Assembly: GCA_012798975.1 (NCBI GenBank)
Contig: JAAZME010000058.1
Location: 1-5,127, forward strand
DNA: 5,127 nucleotides
DNA from: Gallicola sp.
Lineage (GTDB): Bacteria; Bacillota; Clostridia; Tissierellales; Peptoniphilaceae
Reading direction: 5' to 3'
The notes under the pieces were generated by a model, which saw only the letters and a list, made by a program, of their open reading frames with translations, was not told the origin of the DNA and made no database searches. Positions 4,948 through 5,127 of this stretch are shown piece after piece. Both the position numbers and the translations under genes were made by a program. The first letter of the stretch is position 1. Each line of letters starts with the position of its first letter.

Positions 4948-5127
4948 CTATGCTACTTCTTCTTGTTCTTTTTTCTCTTTTACTGCATTTAATGCGTAAA
5001 CCGCTTGACGGATTGTACCTTGAAGTACATTTGCAAATCCAGAAATTGGTGCATTTAATGTACCAAGTACTTGAGCAATAAGAACCTCTTTTGATGGTAA
5101 TGATGCTAAAGCTTTTACTTCCTCAAC
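4948..5127 (-). CDS. rplJ: 50S ribosomal protein L10, C-terminal 59 residues (5' end outside window)
   Basis: Translation from the right edge gives 59 in-frame residues ending at TAG 4950-4948. L10 anchors the L7/L12 dimers to the 50S subunit and represses its own operon by binding its mRNA leader (that leader is outside the window). The visible part has the typical C-terminal pattern LPSKEVLIAQVLGTLNAPIS, then GFANVLQGTIRQAVYALNAV, then a charged tail KEKKEQEEVA. The last helix of this region is the L7/L12-binding platform. The gene was not called as a complete open frame because its start is missing. rplL directly downstream confirms the identity. Confidence 0.95.
   Translation of the reverse strand, partial: VEEVKALASLPSKEVLIAQVLGTLNAPISGFANVLQGTIRQAVYALNAVKEKKEQEEVA

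Noticed and set aside
4596..4992. Plus-strand open frames 4596-4886 and 4765-4992
   Set aside because: They are antisense to rplL and the end of rplJ. The Ala/Ser and Leu runs are reverse reads of the Ala-rich hinge and charged segments.
1..5127. Mobile elements, CRISPR arrays, toxin-antitoxin pairs, defence or phage genes
   Set aside because: No direct repeats with spacers, inverted-repeat ends, integrase or transposase motifs are visible. The minus strand is filled almost entirely by intact core genes.

Overview
This window looks like a piece of a low-GC Gram-positive (Firmicutes) chromosome, most likely a clostridial-type anaerobe. The evidence is AT-rich DNA with A/T-ending codons, strong AGGAGG-type ribosome binding sites, TTG start codon use, a tRNA-sensing T-box leader, an RnmV (ribonuclease M5) gene, and the order metG-tatD-rnmV-rsmA, which resembles Bacillus subtilis metS-yabD-(yabE)-rnmV-ksgA. 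I cannot name a genus. Every gene I can support is on the minus strand, so transcription runs from high to low coordinates.

Right end (5127 to 4481): the C-terminal 59 codons of rplJ (ribosomal protein L10), a 41-base gap with a good ribosome binding site, complete rplL (L7/L12), then a 12-bp intrinsic terminator that closes the ribosomal-protein unit. rpoB, the usual next gene, is not there.

Middle (4477 to 4226): only four bases beyond the terminator hairpin and its U run, a near-consensus sigma-A promoter (TTGACT, 17 bases, TATAGT) starts a new transcript. Its roughly 200-nt leader is a methionine-specific T-box riboswitch. A Stem I with kink-turn, AGUA loop, AGAGAG bulge and distal loop, an AUG specifier, a small Stem III, the UGGUACC antiterminator bulge and a competing terminator can all be read. 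Stem II appears to be absent.

Left part (4225 to 1): metG (methionyl-tRNA synthetase), tatD (metal-dependent deoxyribonuclease/hydrolase), rnmV (5S rRNA maturase) and rsmA (16S rRNA dimethyladenosine methyltransferase) overlap by 1, 8 and about 11 bases. After a 29-base gap come the first 21 codons of metA (homoserine O-acyltransferase, first committed step of methionine synthesis). With no visible terminator or promoter between metG and metA, the simplest reading is a five-gene operon controlled by tRNA-Met charging. Low charged tRNA-Met would raise both the charging enzyme and methionine synthesis, with the rRNA maturation and modification genes carried along.

I see no mobile elements, CRISPR arrays, tRNA or rRNA genes, or phage genes. 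The region is mostly ordinary core genome. The points worth a second look are the compact Met T-box, metA at the end of a metG/rRNA-maturation operon, and the separation of rplJL from rpoB.
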